In this document: positions 35,175 through 37,755 of the stretch, piece by piece
Layout of the letters: the number at the start of each line of letters is the position of its first letter
Numbering within the stretch: the stretch's first letter is position 1
Assembly: GCF_000320405.1 (NCBI RefSeq)
Contig: NZ_KB291627.1
Location: 1-37,755 of the forward strand
Length of the DNA stretch: 37,755 bases
Reading direction: 5' to 3'
DNA from: Clostridium celatum DSM 1785
GTDB taxonomy: Bacteria; Bacillota; Clostridia; Clostridiales; Clostridiaceae
Position numbers and translations under genes: made by a program
Notes under the pieces: model-generated
What the model was told of the DNA's origin: nothing
The model's database searches: none
What the model saw: the letters and a program-made list of their open reading frames with translations, nothing else

Positions 35175-36473
35175 ATGAATGAGAAAATAAAAAAAATAAT
35201 AAATTATAAATATGTTAAAAAAGGAAAAGATACTCTGCAAAAGAAAGCATTAAAATCTTTAGTAGCTTTTTTGTTTGTAATGATAATTTGTACAATGTTA
35301 TCTAGATTTGCAGATTCTTTGACTATACCTGTTATTACAACAGAAAATCCAAAAACTAAAACTATAGTAGATGAGGTTAAGGCTAGCGGCAGAATTGTCA
35401 AAAGTAGAGAAGAAAAAATATCTATAGTTGAAGGATTAAAAATAGACTATGTTAATGTAAGTTTAGGTTCTACAATTAAGGTTGGAGATACTTTAGTTGA
35501 ACTTAATATAGACGATTTAAATAATAAGATATCAGAGCTTAGGGAAAATGTAGAAAAGGAAGAAAAAACTATAGCAAGGGCAATAGAAGATTATAATAAA
35601 GCAATAGAAAGTAAAAATCAAAGTGTTACTACAGCATTAAATGAATTAAATGCTGCAGAAAAAGCATTAAATGATTATGCTGCTTTAAAGGACGAAGAAA
35701 AAGATCCTATGACACAAGAAAGTTTAAATGCAGATTATGAAAATAAAAAAGCTATGTATAATCAAGTTGTTTCTGAGGCTAATGACACTACAGATTTAGA
35801 TCGTAATCTTCAAGATATAAAGGATTCTGTTGATACAGAAAAATATTATAAAGAAATTGAAAAATTACAACCATTAATAGAGGCAAAAGGACTAGTTAAA
35901 TCTGATAGAGAAGGTATAGTTACAAGTGTTTTTGCTGAAAGTGGAGGTGTTACATCAGATACAATAATATCTATTGCAGATAAAAATTCAGGGTATAAAT
36001 TTATAGCTCAAATTGAAAAGGATAAAAGAAGTACAGTAAAGCAAGGACAAGAGGTTGCTTTAACTTTAAATAATTCACAAACAGTGGATAAATTAACAAT
36101 TGAAGCAATTGCGAATAGTACTGAAAATCCAGGATACTTAGATATTACTGTTATACTACCAGTTGGAATTGGTGAAATTGATGATATGGGCGAACTTATT
36201 ATTTCAAGTACAGCTAAAAAATATGGTACTTGTGTGCCTTTAGCAGCACTTAGACAAGGAGAAAATAATAATTATTATGTTTTAGCTGTTAGTGAAAAAG
36301 AAACAGTACTTGGAACAGAAAAAGTTGCAAAAAAAATTGAAGTTAGAGTAGAGAAAAAAGATGGAGAATTTGCAGCTATTAGTGATGGAACTATAGCTAG
36401 AAATGAACAAGTTATAGTTGGAAGTAATAAAACTGTGGAAGATGGCGACAGGGTTCGCTTGGAGACAGAATGA
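35175..36473 (+). CDS. HlyD/RND-type membrane fusion (adaptor) protein
   Basis: The protein has 432 aa. An N-terminal membrane helix (about 27-45) is followed by an external barrel/lipoyl half (VDEVKASGRIV), a coiled-coil hairpin of about 120 residues rich in Glu, Lys and Asn (about 115-235), the second lipoyl half (SDREGIVTSVFAESGG) and C-terminal beta domains. This is the layout of adaptors of MacAB/YknXYZ-type exporters. It starts 6 nt after the MalG stop and overlaps the next gene by 4 nt, so it is in the same operon as an importer-type permease pair. Confidence 0.83.
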   Translation: MNEKIKKIINYKYVKKGKDTLQKKALKSLVAFLFVMIICTMLSRFADSLTIPVITTENPKTKTIVDEVKASGRIVKSREEKISIVEGLKIDYVNVSLGSTIKVGDTLVELNIDDLNNKISELRENVEKEEKTIARAIEDYNKAIESKNQSVTTALNELNAAEKALNDYAALKDEEKDPMTQESLNADYENKKAMYNQVVSEANDTTDLDRNLQDIKDSVDTEKYYKEIEKLQPLIEAKGLVKSDREGIVTSVFAESGGVTSDTIISIADKNSGYKFIAQIEKDKRSTVKQGQEVALTLNNSQTVDKLTIEAIANSTENPGYLDITVILPVGIGEIDDMGELIISSTAKKYGTCVPLAALRQGENNNYYVLAVSEKETVLGTEKVAKKIEVRVEKKDGEFAAISDGTIARNEQVIVGSNKTVEDGDRVRLETE

Positions 36474-37702
36474 GAAGGGCAGTAAGGCAAATAATTAAAG
36501 TATTATTAATGTTTGCTTTAGTTATGTGCTTTGGATTATCTATAGGTTATGTTAATAATATCAAGAATGAAAAAAAAGTAATTAATTACTATTTTGAGGA
36601 AACAGAAGTTAATATAGATAGACTTAAGTCTATTAAGGAAAGTAAAAATGATATTTCTATGGTAGGATGGGCTGAAAAATCATTGCAATCAGCATATAAT
36701 CCAGACTTCAATAGAACTATAAATAATTTAAAAGTATTACTTGTTAGTGGAAATTCTTCTTTAATAATTGACGGACCTTTATTATTTGAAGATGACAAAG
36801 AAGGATGCCTAATAGATGAAGAAACTTCATATAAGCTCTTTGGAAGTAAGCATGCAGTAGGAAAAGAAATAATTTATAATGATAGAAGTTTAGTTGTTAG
36901 AGGAATTCATAAAGGAACAACTTCAAATATTATAGTTCAATTATTAGATGATTCCCAGGAAAGTATGACAGGATTATCATTTGATGGCACAGAGTTTAGC
37001 TTTAATGAGATTAAAGATTTAACAAACACGTTAGGATTTAAAGAAATGCCTATAAATGCTTCTTTATATTATAATTTAGCAAATGCTATAATGATGATAT
37101 TTCCTATTATTGCATTATTATTAATAGCTATAAAAGTAATAGTATATGCTATGAAGGCAAAAAATAAGCCAATATTATTATTTATATATCTTTGTATGAT
37201 AATTATATTAGGAACAATTTTCTTAAAAATAACAAATATAAAAATAACTATTCCATTAGATATGATTCCTAATAAATGGTCAGATTTTGATTTCTGGGGC
37301 AACTTATGGAGAGAATATATTGAAAAATTTAAATATGTAATGTATATGAAAAAATATGGAATGGATATTTATAATATTGAAAATATGATTATGGCCACGG
37401 TATATTCAATACTTACCATTATATTATTTGTTATTAATTTAAAAGCTATTAAAATAAATAGTATTAGGGAATTAATAGGAATAAATTTAATATTAGTACT
37501 AAATTCATTTGTTGTAGTTCTTTTAGTATGGAAAAAATATAGCTTTGATGTTAATATACCAATACTTTGGGCAATATATCCATTGTATCTTTGTGCAGAT
37601 TATTTCATAAGAAAACATGAAAAATATTTTGTTTATAATGAAAATAGAGATAAGATTCAAAATAACAAAATTAATACGGAATCTAATGAAGTAATGGTAT
37701 AA
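36470..37702 (+). CDS. MacB/FtsX-like polytopic membrane protein
   Basis: The protein has 410 aa. One membrane helix near residues 10-27 precedes an extracellular domain (about 30-195) with a MacB-periplasmic-core-like stretch (CLIDEETSYKLFG, AVGKEIIYNDRSLVVRGI). About six more helices follow (from 203), so the later topology is longer than the three helices of classical MacB/FtsX. Membership in the family is suggested only by the external domain and by the HlyD partner upstream. ATG 36470 overlaps the previous stop (ATGA). No ATPase follows within the window; a hairpin lies 29 nt after the stop. Confidence 0.65.
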   Translation: MRRAVRQIIKVLLMFALVMCFGLSIGYVNNIKNEKKVINYYFEETEVNIDRLKSIKESKNDISMVGWAEKSLQSAYNPDFNRTINNLKVLLVSGNSSLIIDGPLLFEDDKEGCLIDEETSYKLFGSKHAVGKEIIYNDRSLVVRGIHKGTTSNIIVQLLDDSQESMTGLSFDGTEFSFNEIKDLTNTLGFKEMPINASLYYNLANAIMMIFPIIALLLIAIKVIVYAMKAKNKPILLFIYLCMIIILGTIFLKITNIKITIPLDMIPNKWSDFDFWGNLWREYIEKFKYVMYMKKYGMDIYNIENMIMATVYSILTIILFVINLKAIKINSIRELIGINLILVLNSFVVVLLVWKKYSFDVNIPILWAIYPLYLCADYFIRKHEKYFVYNENRDKIQNNKINTESNEVMV

Positions 37703-37731
37703 AATAAATTTAATTTATAGGTTTTTAAAAT

Positions 37732-37755
37732 GGTAGATATCTATTGATATCTACC
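37732..37755 (+). terminator. Hairpin at window end, probable terminator
   Basis: GGTAGATATC, loop TATT, GATATCTACC: a perfect 10-bp stem ending at the last base. The T-run that would confirm a terminator lies beyond the window. Confidence 0.65.

Noticed and set aside
1..37755. CRISPR array, prophage, IS element or integrated island next to the tRNA
   Set aside because: No regular direct repeats, transposase, integrase or att-like duplication of the tRNA end was found, and base composition is even.

Overview
The window looks like chromosomal DNA from a low-GC Firmicute, most likely Clostridium sensu stricto. It is strongly AT-rich throughout, has Shine-Dalgarno sequences of the GGAGG/GGGGG type, a glycyl-radical enzyme, a type III glutamine synthetase beside a type I enzyme, ANTAR control and PAS histidine kinases with a clostridial-looking C-terminal tail. 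I see no phage, plasmid, IS element or CRISPR array.

Layout. 1-62: 3' end of a tRNA and its terminator. 319-3642: B12-independent glycerol/diol dehydratase-like glycyl-radical enzyme and its radical-SAM activase. 3853-13071: five-gene cluster of a membrane VWA protein, a tubulin/FtsZ-like GTPase (Tubulin_2/FtsZl-1 type), a second membrane protein whose N-terminus looks like a degenerate copy of that fold, a membrane protein with a transglutaminase-like domain lacking its catalytic residues, and a small protein. This is the best candidate for a little-described system. 13317-24314: nitrogen-assimilation island with a PAS/GAF histidine kinase, an Amt-PII fusion, GSIII (glnN), GSI (glnA), an ANTAR antiterminator, an unknown protein and a second related kinase. 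24416-30698: separate small transport and enzyme units (split permease pair, DUF488, patatin, split chromate transporter pair, CDF transporter, DUF368). 30958-37702: propeller-fused solute-binding lipoprotein, two CUT1-type permeases, an HlyD-like adaptor and a MacB/FtsX-like membrane protein, with no ATPase in the window.

Regulation. Both glutamine synthetase transcripts appear to start with a small hairpin carrying the same hexaloop, AAAGGC, which has the A1/G4 pattern known for ANTAR targets. In both leaders the same AAAGGC is also the 5' edge of a competing long stem: a classical terminator before glnN and a 19-bp long-range stem before glnA. The ANTAR gene lies just after glnA. Its receiver lacks the phospho-acceptor Asp and its likely start codon is ATA, so control may run through GS or protein level rather than phosphorylation.

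Sequence quality. Four genes (tubulin-like, glnN, second kinase, first sugar permease) are each broken by an apparent loss of one base, and the CDF gene has one in-frame TGA. The shared direction of the shifts in unrelated genes suggests base-calling or assembly deletions at least as strongly as biology; the split genes are therefore described as whole genes with interruptions.
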